The notes beneath the pieces were generated by a model. That model saw only the letters and a program-made list of their open reading frames with translations, was not told where the DNA came from and did not search any database. From assembly GCF_000427685.1 (NCBI RefSeq), contig NZ_KE386573.1, positions 1,472,938-1,536,937 of the forward strand: DNA of 64,000 bases, read 5' to 3'. Of the stretch, positions 17,846 through 26,689 are shown one piece after another. This DNA comes from Haloplanus natans DSM 17983 (GTDB taxonomy: Archaea; Halobacteriota; Halobacteria; Halobacteriales; Haloferacaceae). A program made the translations under genes and the position numbers. How positions within the stretch are numbered: the first letter of the stretch is position 1; every line of letters starts with the position of its first letter.

Positions 17846-18307
17846 TCACCAGTCGAACTCGCGGTGAACGTCCCGACCCTCGTCGTTCAGCACGGGGCCG
17901 ACCACCTCGGTCACGCCGTCCAGAATCGTCGCCGATCGAACGGTCGGCTCCCGGCCGGTGAACGTCGCCACTTCCTCGCCGCTCACGCTGTAGACGACCC
18001 GCCCGAGACCGGCGGTCCGCATCCCGCCGGCGCACATCGGACACGGCTCCGTGCTCGTGTACATGACCGTCTCGGCGCGCTCTTCGGGGTCGTACCCCTG
18101 ACACGCGCGGTACGCGAGGTGGAGTTCGGGGTGGCGCCGCAGGTCGTCTTCGGTGTTGATGCGGTTCGACTCGCGCATGATGACGGCGTCGTCGCGGACG
18201 AGCACGGAGCCGAACGGCTCGTCGCCGCGGGCGGCGGCCTCGTGGGCCAGGGAGAAGGCCTCGCGCATGTGTGAGGCGTGATCGAAGTCGTCGAGATCGG
18301 TTGTCAT
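17846..18307 (-). CDS. Zinc-dependent nucleoside/nucleobase deaminase
   Basis: Cytidine-deaminase-fold hydrolase. The 153-residue protein has the zinc motif HPELHLAYRA (His and catalytic Glu in HPE) and PCPMCAGGM (PCxxC), with FGSVLVRDD and STEPCPMC as in guanine deaminase/tRNA-adenosine-deaminase-like proteins. Length is as expected. The start at 18307 was preferred to a codon 10 residues upstream. Substrate (guanine, cytosine or another base) cannot be told. Its upstream region contains repeat B, shared with the divergent hbd gene. Confidence 0.85.
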   Translation of the reverse strand: MTTDLDDFDHASHMREAFSLAHEAAARGDEPFGSVLVRDDAVIMRESNRINTEDDLRRHPELHLAYRACQGYDPEERAETVMYTSTEPCPMCAGGMRTAGLGRVVYSVSGEEVATFTGREPTVRSATILDGVTEVVGPVLNDEGRDVHREFDW

Positions 18308-18335
18308 GGCTGGAGCACCGACCCGGGGGAGTATC

Positions 18336-18417
18336 ATAGTGTTTATTGTAACTGTTTACCGGTGGTTCGCCGACCCGTTCTGGCGAACCATCGGTACTGA
18401 CTTACAATGATCACTAT
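18336..18417. repeat. 82-bp palindromic repeat, copy B
   Basis: Left outer arm ATAGTGTTTATTGTAA (18336-18351) is identical to copy A; the right arm TTACAATGATCACTAT (18402-18417) has two changes. The inner 16-bp stem pairs at 15 of 16 positions including one G-T pair, with loop GACCCGTTCT. It lies between two divergent genes, so unlike copy A it cannot be acting only as a terminator. Confidence 0.9.
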
Positions 18418-18471
18418 CAGTCGGTCGGATCGGGCGCTACCCTTACAACCAATGACCGCACAGGAACTGGC

Positions 18472-19332
18472 ATGCGAGGATTCGATCAGATCGACACCGT
18501 CGGGGTCGTCGGCGCCGGGACGATGGGTAGCGGAATCGCGCAGGTGGCCGCCACGGCCGGCTACGACGTGGTGATGCGCGACATCGAGGACGAACTCGTC
18601 GCCGACGGCTTCGACCGCATCGACGACAGCCTCTCCCGATTCGTCGAGAAGGAGCAGCTCTCGCGCGAGGAGGCCGACGCGGCCGTCTCCCGGATCACCG
18701 GCACGACCGACCTCGACGACCTCGGGGACTGCGACTACGTCATCGAGGCCGCGGTGGAGAACATGGACATCAAACAGGAGATCTTCGCGGATCTGGACGC
18801 CGCCGTCGACGACGACGTGATCCTCGCGACCAACACCTCCACGCTCTCGATCACGACCATCGCGTCCGCGACCGAGCGCCCGGAACTCGTCGTCGGCCTC
18901 CACTTCATGAACCCCGCCCCGATCATGGAGGGCCTCGAACTCGTCGTGGGCGAGAAGACGAGCGACGACGCCGTCGAGTGCTCGCACACGCTCGCCGAGG
19001 ACCTCGGCAAGACGACGTGGGAGTCCGACGACAAACCCGGCTTCGTCGTCAACCGGGTGCTGATGCCGTGGATCAACGAGGGCATCCGCGCCTACGACGA
19101 GGGCGTCGCCAGCAAGGCCGACATGGACGCGGGGCTAAAACTCGGCACGAACGTCCCGATGGGGCCGCTTGAACTCGCCGACCACATCGGCCTCGACGTC
19201 TGTCTCGACGCCAGCCAGACGCTCGCCGACGAACTCGGCGACCGCTACAAGCCGCCGTACCTGCTCAAGCGGAAGGTCGACGCCGGTGATCTGGGTCGGA
19301 AGACGGGGACGGGCTTCTACGAGTACGACTGA
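18472..19332 (+). CDS. hbd: 3-hydroxyacyl-CoA dehydrogenase
   Basis: NAD-dependent oxidation of 3-hydroxyacyl-CoA (or 3-hydroxybutyryl-CoA). The 286-residue protein has the Rossmann motif VGAGTMGSGIAQVAA, VIEAAVENMDIKQEIFADLD, NTSTLSITTIA, the catalytic-His segment GLHFMNPAPIMEGLELV, NRVLMPWINEG and the C-terminal DHIGLDVCLD and GRKTGTGFYEY. Single-domain length places it with butyryl-type Hbd proteins rather than with bifunctional FadB. Confidence 0.93.
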   Translation: MRGFDQIDTVGVVGAGTMGSGIAQVAATAGYDVVMRDIEDELVADGFDRIDDSLSRFVEKEQLSREEADAAVSRITGTTDLDDLGDCDYVIEAAVENMDIKQEIFADLDAAVDDDVILATNTSTLSITTIASATERPELVVGLHFMNPAPIMEGLELVVGEKTSDDAVECSHTLAEDLGKTTWESDDKPGFVVNRVLMPWINEGIRAYDEGVASKADMDAGLKLGTNVPMGPLELADHIGLDVCLDASQTLADELGDRYKPPYLLKRKVDAGDLGRKTGTGFYEYD

Positions 19333-19379
19333 CGTCGTCACACGGGTTCTTTTTACGCGTCCCGCCCGCAGGGTCACCG

Positions 19380-20114
19380 ATGGAAGTCGCCATCCTCACC
19401 GTCGGCGACGAGGTGCTCGCGGGCGATACGCAGAACACGAACGCGACGTGGCTCGCGAGCCAGTTGACCGACGCCGGCGCGACGGTTACCCGCATCCTCA
19501 CCATCCCCGACGACCGCGCGCTGATCCGCGAGACCGTCGAGGAGTGGCGCGAGACTTTCGACGCCGTCATCGTCACCGGCGGCCTCGGCGGCACTCACGA
19601 CGACGTGACGGCGGACGCCATCGCGGAGGCCTTCGGCCGCGAACTCGTCGTCCACCCCGCCGTCCGAGAGGACGTGATCGAAACCGTGGCGGCCTACCGA
19701 AATCGGAATCCGGATCTCGTGGAGGCCCACGACCTGGACATCGACGTGGACGCGTGGGCGGCCCTGCCGGAAGGGAGCCGTCCCCTCGTAAATCCCGAAG
19801 GCCTGTGTCCCGGCTGCGTCCTCGGAACCGTCTACGTTTTCCCCGGCGTCCCGGCGGAGATGCAGGCGCTTTTCGACCTTGTCGCGGGCGAGTTCGACGG
19901 CGACGCCGTGTCGGCGACGCTCTACACCCCCCAGCCGGAGGGGTCGATGGTCGAGGCCATCGCGGGAGTTCGCGACCGATTCGACGTGACCGTCGGCAGC
20001 TACCCCAGTACCGAGGCGCGCAACCGAATCAAGCTGACCGGCACCGACCCCGCCGCCGTCGACGCGGCCGCCGACTGGCTCCGCGACCGGATCGAGGTCG
20101 TTGCCGGACCCTGA
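19380..20114 (+). CDS. CinA-type molybdopterin-binding domain protein
   Basis: A 244-residue protein carrying the MoCF-biosynthesis/CinA N-terminal domain: MEVAILTVGDEVLAGDTQNT, then FDAVIVTGGLGGTHDDVTADAIAEAFGREL and FPGVPAEMQALFDLV. The C-terminal nicotinamide-nucleotide amidase domain of full CinA is absent, as in most archaeal members. Real molybdopterin binding is not established; related domains have ADP-ribose or NMN hydrolase activity. The TGA is the start of repeat D. Confidence 0.85.
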   Translation: MEVAILTVGDEVLAGDTQNTNATWLASQLTDAGATVTRILTIPDDRALIRETVEEWRETFDAVIVTGGLGGTHDDVTADAIAEAFGRELVVHPAVREDVIETVAAYRNRNPDLVEAHDLDIDVDAWAALPEGSRPLVNPEGLCPGCVLGTVYVFPGVPAEMQALFDLVAGEFDGDAVSATLYTPQPEGSMVEAIAGVRDRFDVTVGSYPSTEARNRIKLTGTDPAAVDAAADWLRDRIEVVAGP

Positions 20115-20195
20115 TACCGCGTGTGGTAACCGTGTCCCGGCGGGTCGCCAGGACGGGTCGGCGACCCACCGGGACTGATACCGTCCGCTGTAACT
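20114..20195. repeat. Divergent palindromic repeat, copy D
   Basis: The inner stem GTCCCGGCGGGTCGCC (20134-20149), a 10-base loop and GGCGACCCACCGGGAC (20160-20175) keep the size of copies A-C but with many base changes; 15 of 16 positions still pair. The left arm ATACCGCGTGTGGTAA (20114-20129) begins on the stop codon of the upstream gene. The right outer arm is missing; instead a second left-arm-like sequence ATACCGTCCGCTGTAAC follows at about 20178. Confidence 0.75.
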
Positions 20196-20296
20196 CGATC
20201 GAGACAGTACGACTCACGACACACCGTCCGGCTCCCTATCACGAGTGATTCTGTGAGCCGTGCGTTTAACCCCCCACCTGCCCTCGCTCCGACCGG

Positions 20297-21187
20297 ATGA
20301 TCCAGGTCGAAGGCCTCCGCAAGACCTACGGCGACTTTCCCGCCGTCGTCGGCAGCACGTTCGACGTGGACCGCGGCGAGATTTTCGGGATCGTCGGGCC
20401 GAACGGCGCGGGCAAGACGACGACGCTGAAGATGATCGCCGGCCTCGTCGACCCGAGCGCGGGGTCAGCTACCGTCGCCGGCTTCGACGCCAGCGACCCC
20501 GAGATGCGCCGGTGCTTGGGCTTTCTCCCCGAGGAGTCGCCGCTCTACGAGGATATGACCGCCCGCTCATATCTCGACTTCTTCGCCGACCTCTACGACG
20601 TGCCCGCGGACGCGGCGACCGAACGGATCGAGGGGACGCTCGACCGTCTCGAACTCGACCACCGCGATCGGCGCCTCGGCGACGTGTCCAAGGGCATGAA
20701 ACGCAAGGTCGCCATCGCGCGGTCGCTGGTGAACGACCCCGACGTGTTGATCTACGACGAACCCGCGAGCGGACTCGACCCGCTGACGACCAACTACGTC
20801 CTCGAGTTCGTGCGCGAACTCAGCGACGCGGGCAAGACCGTCCTCTTCAGCGCGCACAACCTCTATCACGTCGAGTCGGTCTGTGATCGCGTCGCCATCA
20901 TGAACCGGGGCGATATCGTCGCCCGCGGCACCGTCCCCGAGATTCGCGAGGAGTACGGCACCACCGACTACCGCGTGTTCACCTCCGTCCCCGTCGACGG
21001 CGCGGAACCGGCGGGCGACCGCCACGTCGTCACCGTCGCGGACATGGACGCGGTCGAAGGGGTTCGTGATCGGGCGGCCGCCGCCGGGGGCGAGGTGGTC
21101 GACATCCGAACCCGGGAGCCGAGCCTCGAGGACATCTTCCTCGACCTGGCGGCGGACGCTGACCCGGACCCACGAGGTGGGGCGTGA
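20297..21187 (+). CDS. ABC transporter ATP-binding protein
   Basis: ATPase subunit of an ABC-2 type exporter. The 296-residue protein has Walker A GPNGAGKTTT, Q-loop region GFLPEESPLYEDMTARSYL, signature LGDVSKGMKRKVAIARSLV, Walker B VLIYDEPASGLDPLT and H-loop LFSAHNLYHVESV, followed by an 80-residue C-terminal extension common in NatA/CcmA-like exporters. It overlaps the next gene by GTGA and forms a three-gene operon with two permeases. Confidence 0.95.
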   Translation: MIQVEGLRKTYGDFPAVVGSTFDVDRGEIFGIVGPNGAGKTTTLKMIAGLVDPSAGSATVAGFDASDPEMRRCLGFLPEESPLYEDMTARSYLDFFADLYDVPADAATERIEGTLDRLELDHRDRRLGDVSKGMKRKVAIARSLVNDPDVLIYDEPASGLDPLTTNYVLEFVRELSDAGKTVLFSAHNLYHVESVCDRVAIMNRGDIVARGTVPEIREEYGTTDYRVFTSVPVDGAEPAGDRHVVTVADMDAVEGVRDRAAAAGGEVVDIRTREPSLEDIFLDLAADADPDPRGGA

Positions 21188-23064
21188 GCGGCCGGCTCGA
21201 CCGACTCCGCGACGGCCTGCGGTCCGTCGCTCGCATCGCCCGCTGGGAGACGGGTCGGAGCGTCGGCGTCGTCGACCGCCGGACGGCGACCCTCGGACTC
21301 GTTGCCCTGCTTCTCGCTGGCGCCGTCGGCGGCGCGGCAATGGCGACGGGCGGCGTCGCCCTCGACCGTGACGTGTATCGAATCGGTATCGACGACGACA
21401 GCCGGTACTACGACGTGGTGCAGGAGAGTCCCGCGCTCGCGGCGCGGGCGCCCGACGTGAACCGGCTGGGACGCGGTATCGAAGTCGTCGTCCGCGACGA
21501 CCGCTTCTACGTCGCCGACTCGACGAAAGCACGCGCGGCGCTGTCGACGTTCCGGAGCGCCGTCCGCCGTCACAACCTCGCCCGGATGCGCGAGGAGTCC
21601 AACGGGTCGGCCGCGTTTCCGGTCGTCGTGACGCTCCGGTACGCCGACCGAACGCGCGGGGACACCGTCGTGTCGGGTGGCACCGACGGCGGGAACGGGG
21701 GCGGGGACGACGCCGGTGGTGTGAGCGGTGCGAGCGGTGCGGGCGGCGCGGGTGGTGCGGGCGGCGCCGACGACGGGTCCGGGACCGACGGCGGCCTCGA
21801 CGGCAGCGGTGCCGGCGGCGTCGACGCCGCGGGCGGATCGACCGGCGACGGGCCGCTTGGCGTCCCCGGCCTCGGCGGCGCCGCGGGCGGCCTCCTCGGT
21901 GGGAGGACCTCCGGATCGCCCGCCGACATCTCCCCACCCTTTCCCTTCGGGGCGCTGGTCCTCGCGTTCGTCTTTTTCGTCCCCATGAACTTCGTCATCC
22001 AGCCCTACGGATCGAGCATCCTGAACGAACGGATCAACCGTCGGGGCGAACTCCTGCTCGTCGCGCCCGTCTCGCCGGCGGCCATCGTCGCCGGCAAGAC
22101 CCTGCCCTACCTCGCGACGCTCGTCGGGATCACCGCCGTCGTCGCCCTCGCCATCGGCGGCGGGCCGGTCAGCGTCGCGGCCGTCGCCCCCATCGCGACG
22201 CTCTATCTCGCCGCCACCTTCGTCGGCGCCATGTTCGCCCGCTCGTTCAAGGAACTCACGTTCGTCACCGTCTCCATCTCCGTGTTCCTCACCTCCTACG
22301 CCTTCGTCCCCGCCATCTTCACCAACGTCACGCCAATCGCGCTCATCTCGCCGCTGACACTCGTCGTTCAGGATCTGCAGGGAGCGGGCGTGACGGCCGC
22401 CGAGTACGTCTTCTCGACCGGCCCCTTCTACGTCGGCTCCGCAGTCTGCTTTCTCCTCGGCGTCGGCATCTACCGCGAGGAGGATATGTTCACCCAGCGG
22501 CCCGTCCCGCTGAAGTTCCTCGACGCGCTCAACAGCCGGATCAGTGGACGGCGGTCGATGGCGGTCCTGAGCGCGCTTTCGATCCCCTTCGTCTTCATCG
22601 CCGAACTCCTCGCCATCGCCGTCCTCTTCGTTCTCCCCGTCGAGGTGTCGGTGCCGCTCCTGTTGGTCGCCGTCGCGGCGGTGGAGGAGGTGGCCAAGAG
22701 CGTCCACGTCTACGCGGGCTTTCGGGGTCCCTTCGCCGGCCAGCGCGGGTGGCGGACGGCGCTCGTCCTCGGCGCTCTCTCGGGACTCGGCTTCTTCCTC
22801 GGCGAGAAACTGACCGCCATCGTCCAGTTCGTCGGGCTCCCGAACCTCACGCTCGGGCGCGCGGCCTTCTCCTCTGCCGGCGTCGCGACGACGCCCGCCC
22901 TCGGCCTCCTGTTCCTGCTCGCTCCCCTCGCCCTCCACGCGACGACGACGAGCATCGCGTCGCTCGGGGCGACCCGCGGCCGAACGAGCTATCTGGCGGC
23001 GCTCGTCCCCGCTATTGCCGTCCACGCGGCCTACAACCTCGCGGTGGTGAGTCAGCTTGGCTGA
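21184..23064 (+). CDS. ABC-2 permease fused to a PrsW-like intramembrane protease domain
   Basis: A 626-residue membrane protein. Residues 1-165: first helix and an external domain; about 168-241: low-complexity Gly/Ser/Asp linker; about 255-440: ABC-2 permease helices (NFVIQPYGSSILNERINRRG, ELLLVAPVSPAAIVAGKT); about 455-626: second hydrophobic block with AAVEEVAKS (about 501), GFFLGEK (about 536), LHATTTS (about 586) and VHAAYNL (about 614), the Glu-Glu/Glu/His/His pattern of PrsW-type proteases. GTG start overlaps the ATPase gene. Its stop overlaps the next gene. The protease part may process or sense an envelope protein; that activity is inferred. Confidence 0.8.
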   Translation: MSGRLDRLRDGLRSVARIARWETGRSVGVVDRRTATLGLVALLLAGAVGGAAMATGGVALDRDVYRIGIDDDSRYYDVVQESPALAARAPDVNRLGRGIEVVVRDDRFYVADSTKARAALSTFRSAVRRHNLARMREESNGSAAFPVVVTLRYADRTRGDTVVSGGTDGGNGGGDDAGGVSGASGAGGAGGAGGADDGSGTDGGLDGSGAGGVDAAGGSTGDGPLGVPGLGGAAGGLLGGRTSGSPADISPPFPFGALVLAFVFFVPMNFVIQPYGSSILNERINRRGELLLVAPVSPAAIVAGKTLPYLATLVGITAVVALAIGGGPVSVAAVAPIATLYLAATFVGAMFARSFKELTFVTVSISVFLTSYAFVPAIFTNVTPIALISPLTLVVQDLQGAGVTAAEYVFSTGPFYVGSAVCFLLGVGIYREEDMFTQRPVPLKFLDALNSRISGRRSMAVLSALSIPFVFIAELLAIAVLFVLPVEVSVPLLLVAVAAVEEVAKSVHVYAGFRGPFAGQRGWRTALVLGALSGLGFFLGEKLTAIVQFVGLPNLTLGRAAFSSAGVATTPALGLLFLLAPLALHATTTSIASLGATRGRTSYLAALVPAIAVHAAYNLAVVSQLG

Positions 23065-24103
23065 TCCGCGATTGACCATCGCCCGACGGGAGCTCTCCGT
23101 CCTCCGGTCCGAGAAGACCATCGTCCTCGCCTTGCTCATCCAACTGTTCATCGCCGCCTTCTCCTCGTTTCTCGTCGTTGGTCTCGTCTCGCTGTACGAT
23201 CCGGGGAGCGTCGAGGGCTACGAGACCACGGTGGGTGTCACCGGCGACGCCGCCGACGACCTGTTGCGCGTGGTCGACGATCAGCCGTCGATGGCGGGGG
23301 TGAGCTACGCCTCGCAGTCGTCGGCGCGGGCGGCCTTCGAGCGCGGGGAGGTGGACGCCGTCCTTCTCGCGGATCGGCGGGCTGGCCGGGTGTTCGTGAC
23401 GGCGACGGTGCCCGACGGGTCGGTCCGAACGACGGTCATCGTCGTCCAGTTGCGGAACGCGCTGTCGACGTTCGAACGGGTGGAACGCGACGCGCGCGGA
23501 CCGTATCTGTCGGCGACGCCGCTCGAACTCCCGCCGCGGACGGGGTCGACGCCGTACTACGGCTTCAGCTACACCGTCCTGTTGCCCCTGCTGTGCTTTC
23601 TTCCCGTCTTCATCAGCGGGTCGATGGTCGTCGACTCGGTGACCGAGGAGGTGGAGCGTGGGACGCTCGAACTCCTCCGGGTCGCCCCCGTCACCACCGT
23701 CGACATCGTCGACGGCAAGGTGTGGGCGGCGGCGGCGCTCGCTCCCGGTCAGGCCGGCCTCTGGCTGCTCCTCCTCGATTTCAACGGGACGACCGTCGGT
23801 CACCCACTCGCGCTCCTCTCGGTGGTCGGCGCGCTCGCCCTCTTGGTGGTGACACTCGGCGCCACCATCGCCCTCCTCTCGCCGGATCGGCGCGCGGCGC
23901 AGTTCCTCTATGCCGTCGGTGTCCTCGTCGCCTTCGGCGGGACGACGCTCCTGCCGTACAACCCGGTCAACACCGTCGCGCGCCTCGCCGTCGACAGCGT
24001 TGGGTCGACCTACCCGGCACTCGTCGCGGGCTATGTCGCCCTCGGCGTCGGCGCCTACCTCCTGCTCCGGCGGGCGGTACCGAAGGTCGGGTTAGGGGGC
24101 TGA
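23057..24103 (+). CDS. ABC-2 type permease
   Basis: Second membrane subunit of the exporter, 348 residues. TTG start (TTG GCT GAT CCG) overlaps the previous stop by 8 nt and is supported by the conserved opening RLTIARRELSVLRSEKTIVL. An N-terminal helix, an external domain of about 140 residues, and six C-terminal helices with VTEEVERGTLELLRVAPVTT and GKVWAAAALAPGQ fit the family. The end overlaps the convergent kinase gene by 12 nt. Confidence 0.88.
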   Translation: MADPRLTIARRELSVLRSEKTIVLALLIQLFIAAFSSFLVVGLVSLYDPGSVEGYETTVGVTGDAADDLLRVVDDQPSMAGVSYASQSSARAAFERGEVDAVLLADRRAGRVFVTATVPDGSVRTTVIVVQLRNALSTFERVERDARGPYLSATPLELPPRTGSTPYYGFSYTVLLPLLCFLPVFISGSMVVDSVTEEVERGTLELLRVAPVTTVDIVDGKVWAAAALAPGQAGLWLLLLDFNGTTVGHPLALLSVVGALALLVVTLGATIALLSPDRRAAQFLYAVGVLVAFGGTTLLPYNPVNTVARLAVDSVGSTYPALVAGYVALGVGAYLLLRRAVPKVGLGG

Positions 24104-25780
24104 GCGGTCGACGCCCGTCCGATCGCCCGCCGTGTCTACGTCCACGTCGTCGACGACGATTCGAACGCCGGCCCGGAACGCCGGATCGAGTTCCATCGTC
24201 CAGCCGTGGGCCCGGGCGATGGTTTGCATCGTCGGAAACAGCGTCCCCGTCTCGGCGGACGGCACGGGATCACCGTACTCGAAAGCGCGGTCGATCGACT
24301 CCTCCGGAAGCGGTTCGCCGTCGACGGTGATGACGATACGCCTCGCCTCCGCGTGAACGGCGACAGAATCGGCCCCGTACAGGTCGGCGAACTCGAAGGC
24401 TTTGGCGAACAGCCCATCTAGCCGGCCTCGATCCGCCACGATGGTCGCCTCGCCGTCGACGGTCAGCGAGAGGTCCTCGGGGGCGATACCGTCGAACGCG
24501 CGCTCGGCGGCCTGCCGCAAGTCGCAGTCGTCGACCCGCTCTACCGTCTGTCCGTACTTGGCGAGCGCCCACAGATCGGTGACGATCCGATCCATTCGCG
24601 CGTGCGCTTCGTCGACCCGGCGGTACGCTTCCATCGCCGCGTCGTCGTCGAGCGCCTGGCTGCTGGCGACGGTCTCGAAGTAGCCGTTGGCGACGGTCAG
24701 CGTGTTCCGCAACTCGTGTGTGATGGCTGCAGCCAGGTCGTCGAACTGGTCGTTCCGGCGTTCGAGTTCCCGCCGTTGTCGTTCGACTCGCGTCACGTCC
24801 GTGCAGATGATCGCGCGTCCGACCTCGACGGTCCCGCTCACGAGTGGGGTGCTGTTCACGAAGTAGTACCGCCTCGAACGCCGGCGCTCGTCGTCGACCG
24901 CGAGGATGTCCTCGTGGTCCACCACCGCATCGGCGAGGTCGGGGACGACCGCCGACAGTTGCTCGCCGGTCGCCCCGTCGAGTGCGGGGAACCGCTCGAT
25001 TGCCCGCCGGTTGACGTCCCTGATCGTCGACGCCTCGTCGATCAGGACGACCACCTCGTCGACCGCGTCCATCACCTGTGTTCGCCAGAACGGGGGCACT
25101 GCCACGAAGTCGTCGTCGACGACGTAGAGCACGCCGACCGCGAACACGGCGACGCCGAGGGGTTCGTAGTGGAGGGTGAGTAGGCCGTCGTCGCCGAAGC
25201 TGAGCAGGTAGAGACCGACCGGGAGGGCGGTCACGGCGACGAGTCCACCGAGCACGCTCACGTCCAGTTTCGACTCGCTCAACATCTCGTAGAGCAAATA
25301 AAAGCCGATCGCCGACAGCGTGTACGAGAGCGCCGTGACGATCCAGTGCACCGTTCCGAGTTGCATCACGGCGTGGGGAAACGGGGCGGTCGCCGTCGAC
25401 GTGGTGAAATACAAGTGATGCAGCGGGTTGGTGAGCTTTACGGCAACGATCGCGAGATAGACCGCGAGGGCGCTTTGCCGGATCACCGGCTGCCGGTGGT
25501 AGCTGTGGCCGGTGTATGCCGAACAGAAGTACAGCCACGCCCCGATGGTCGCCAGACCGACGACCAGTCCGACGAGATAAAAGCCCGCCTGCACGTCCGG
25601 CGCGAGCGGCAGCAGCCGACCGACGTGGGTGGCCGCCCAGGCGCCGGTGAGTCCGAGCAGTCCGGCGAGTCCGCGTCGCGTATCCGGATCGGAGATCCGC
25701 GAGATCCGACGAAGACCGGCGACACAGGCCACCGCGGCGACGACGAACGATGTCAGGTAGGCAACACGAAGGCAGTCCAT
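24092..25780 (-). CDS. 7TM-PAS histidine kinase with a degenerate ATPase domain
   Basis: A 562-residue membrane sensor. Residues 1-225 contain seven membrane helices (histidine-kinase 7TM region with GAWLYFCSAYTGH), about 235-335 a PAS domain (VDEVVVLIDEASTIRDVNRR to FVNSTPLVSG), then a HisKA domain with AAAITHELRNTLTVANGY (phospho-acceptor His about 355). The HATPase part is short and altered: the N-box position reads LFAKAFEFADLYG without the usual Asn, and the G1 region reads VDGEPLPEESI without DxGxG. It may bind ATP poorly or serve as a histidine-phosphotransfer partner. No response regulator is adjacent. Confidence 0.85.
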   Translation of the reverse strand: MDCLRVAYLTSFVVAAVACVAGLRRISRISDPDTRRGLAGLLGLTGAWAATHVGRLLPLAPDVQAGFYLVGLVVGLATIGAWLYFCSAYTGHSYHRQPVIRQSALAVYLAIVAVKLTNPLHHLYFTTSTATAPFPHAVMQLGTVHWIVTALSYTLSAIGFYLLYEMLSESKLDVSVLGGLVAVTALPVGLYLLSFGDDGLLTLHYEPLGVAVFAVGVLYVVDDDFVAVPPFWRTQVMDAVDEVVVLIDEASTIRDVNRRAIERFPALDGATGEQLSAVVPDLADAVVDHEDILAVDDERRRSRRYYFVNSTPLVSGTVEVGRAIICTDVTRVERQRRELERRNDQFDDLAAAITHELRNTLTVANGYFETVASSQALDDDAAMEAYRRVDEAHARMDRIVTDLWALAKYGQTVERVDDCDLRQAAERAFDGIAPEDLSLTVDGEATIVADRGRLDGLFAKAFEFADLYGADSVAVHAEARRIVITVDGEPLPEESIDRAFEYGDPVPSAETGTLFPTMQTIARAHGWTMELDPAFRAGVRIVVDDVDVDTAGDRTGVDRSAP

Positions 25781-25918
25781 CGATTACGTGGACTGAAGAG
25801 TGTCGTCGAAATAAATCCGCGCCCAGTTACGACCGCGTGGGAGAGCGGGGCGCCGTCGACACGATCCGAACGCCGTCGTCCCCGAAACACACTCAAGGCC
25901 GGCGGTGAAGCCACACGT

Positions 25919-26209
25919 ATGGGACTTGGAAGTACGGCGAAGAAGCTCCAGCAGATCGCCGACATGGCCGAGGACGTGTACGCGCGGCTGAACCAGCTTC
26001 GCGAACAGGTCAACGAGACGCGGGCGACCGTCGACGAGACGAAAGCGCGGGTCGACGACATGGACCACGAACTGGCCGAACAGCGGGCGCTCGTCGAGGC
26101 CCTCGCGGAGAAACAGGGGATCGACGTCGAGGCGATCACCGCCGAGGTTCACGTCACGGACGCCGAGTCGACCGCGGGTGACGCCGACGAGTCGACGACC
26201 GACGCGTAG
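25919..26209 (+). CDS. DUF5798-like coiled-coil protein
   Basis: A 96-residue, mostly helical acidic protein: MGLGSTAKKLQQIADMAEDV, LNQLREQVNETRATVDETKARVDD, then EQRALVEALAEKQGIDVE and an acidic Thr/Ser tail. The opening and the ALAEKQGIDVE segment match the haloarchaeal DUF5798 family. The ATG at 25919 follows a CACACGT sequence; upstream in-frame sequence overlaps the divergent kinase region and has no similarity. Function unknown; heptad pattern suggests oligomers. Confidence 0.75.
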   Translation: MGLGSTAKKLQQIADMAEDVYARLNQLREQVNETRATVDETKARVDDMDHELAEQRALVEALAEKQGIDVEAITAEVHVTDAESTAGDADESTTDA

Positions 26210-26269
26210 CCCACGGTCGCTGTCCGTCACTGCACGCCCGCTGGACGACGTGTGCCCGGGCGTCCGAAC

Positions 26270-26689
26270 CTACGACAGCCGGCCGTGTTCGACCTTGAGA
26301 CACCGATCCTGAACGACGGCTAGCCCGGCGTCGCGGGCGCGCGCGGTCGCCTCGTCGTCACGGATGCCCAACTGGAGCCAGATTCCCCGAACGTCGTCGT
26401 GGCGCTGGACCCGCTTCAGCACCGCGTCGACGATGGTGCTGACCTCCTCGCTCGGCCGAAACACGTCGACCAAGTCGACGCGTTCGGACACGTCACCGAG
26501 GCTGTCGTAGGCCCGTCGCCCGAGCACCTCCTCGCGGTTCGGATTGATCGGGACGACGTCGTAGCCCTGGTCTTGGAGGTAGGCGGGCACGTCGTGGGCG
26601 GCCTTCCCCGGCGTCCCGGAACAGCCGACGACGGCGATAGTTTCGACGTCGAGCAGGTCGCGCATCTCGGCCTCGGTGGCGTCGGTCAT
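26270..26689 (-). CDS. CoA-binding domain protein (YccU-like)
   Basis: A 139-residue Rossmann-fold protein with IAVVGCSGTPGKAAHDVPAYL, DVVPINPNREEVLGRRAYDS, VDVFRPSEEVSTIVDAVL and GIWLQLGIRDDEA, the standard order for single-domain CoA-binding proteins related to succinyl-CoA synthetase alpha. Biochemical role in the cell is unknown. It overlaps the following ATPase gene by 4 nt, so the two are co-expressed. Confidence 0.88.
   Translation of the reverse strand: MTDATEAEMRDLLDVETIAVVGCSGTPGKAAHDVPAYLQDQGYDVVPINPNREEVLGRRAYDSLGDVSERVDLVDVFRPSEEVSTIVDAVLKRVQRHDDVRGIWLQLGIRDDEATARARDAGLAVVQDRCLKVEHGRLS

Noticed and set aside
21685-21905. Gly-rich stretch in the ABC permease as a possible insertion or frameshift artefact
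   Set aside because: The frame stays open and both flanks are typical permease sequence; Gly/Ser/Asp linkers of this kind are common in haloarchaeal exported domains.
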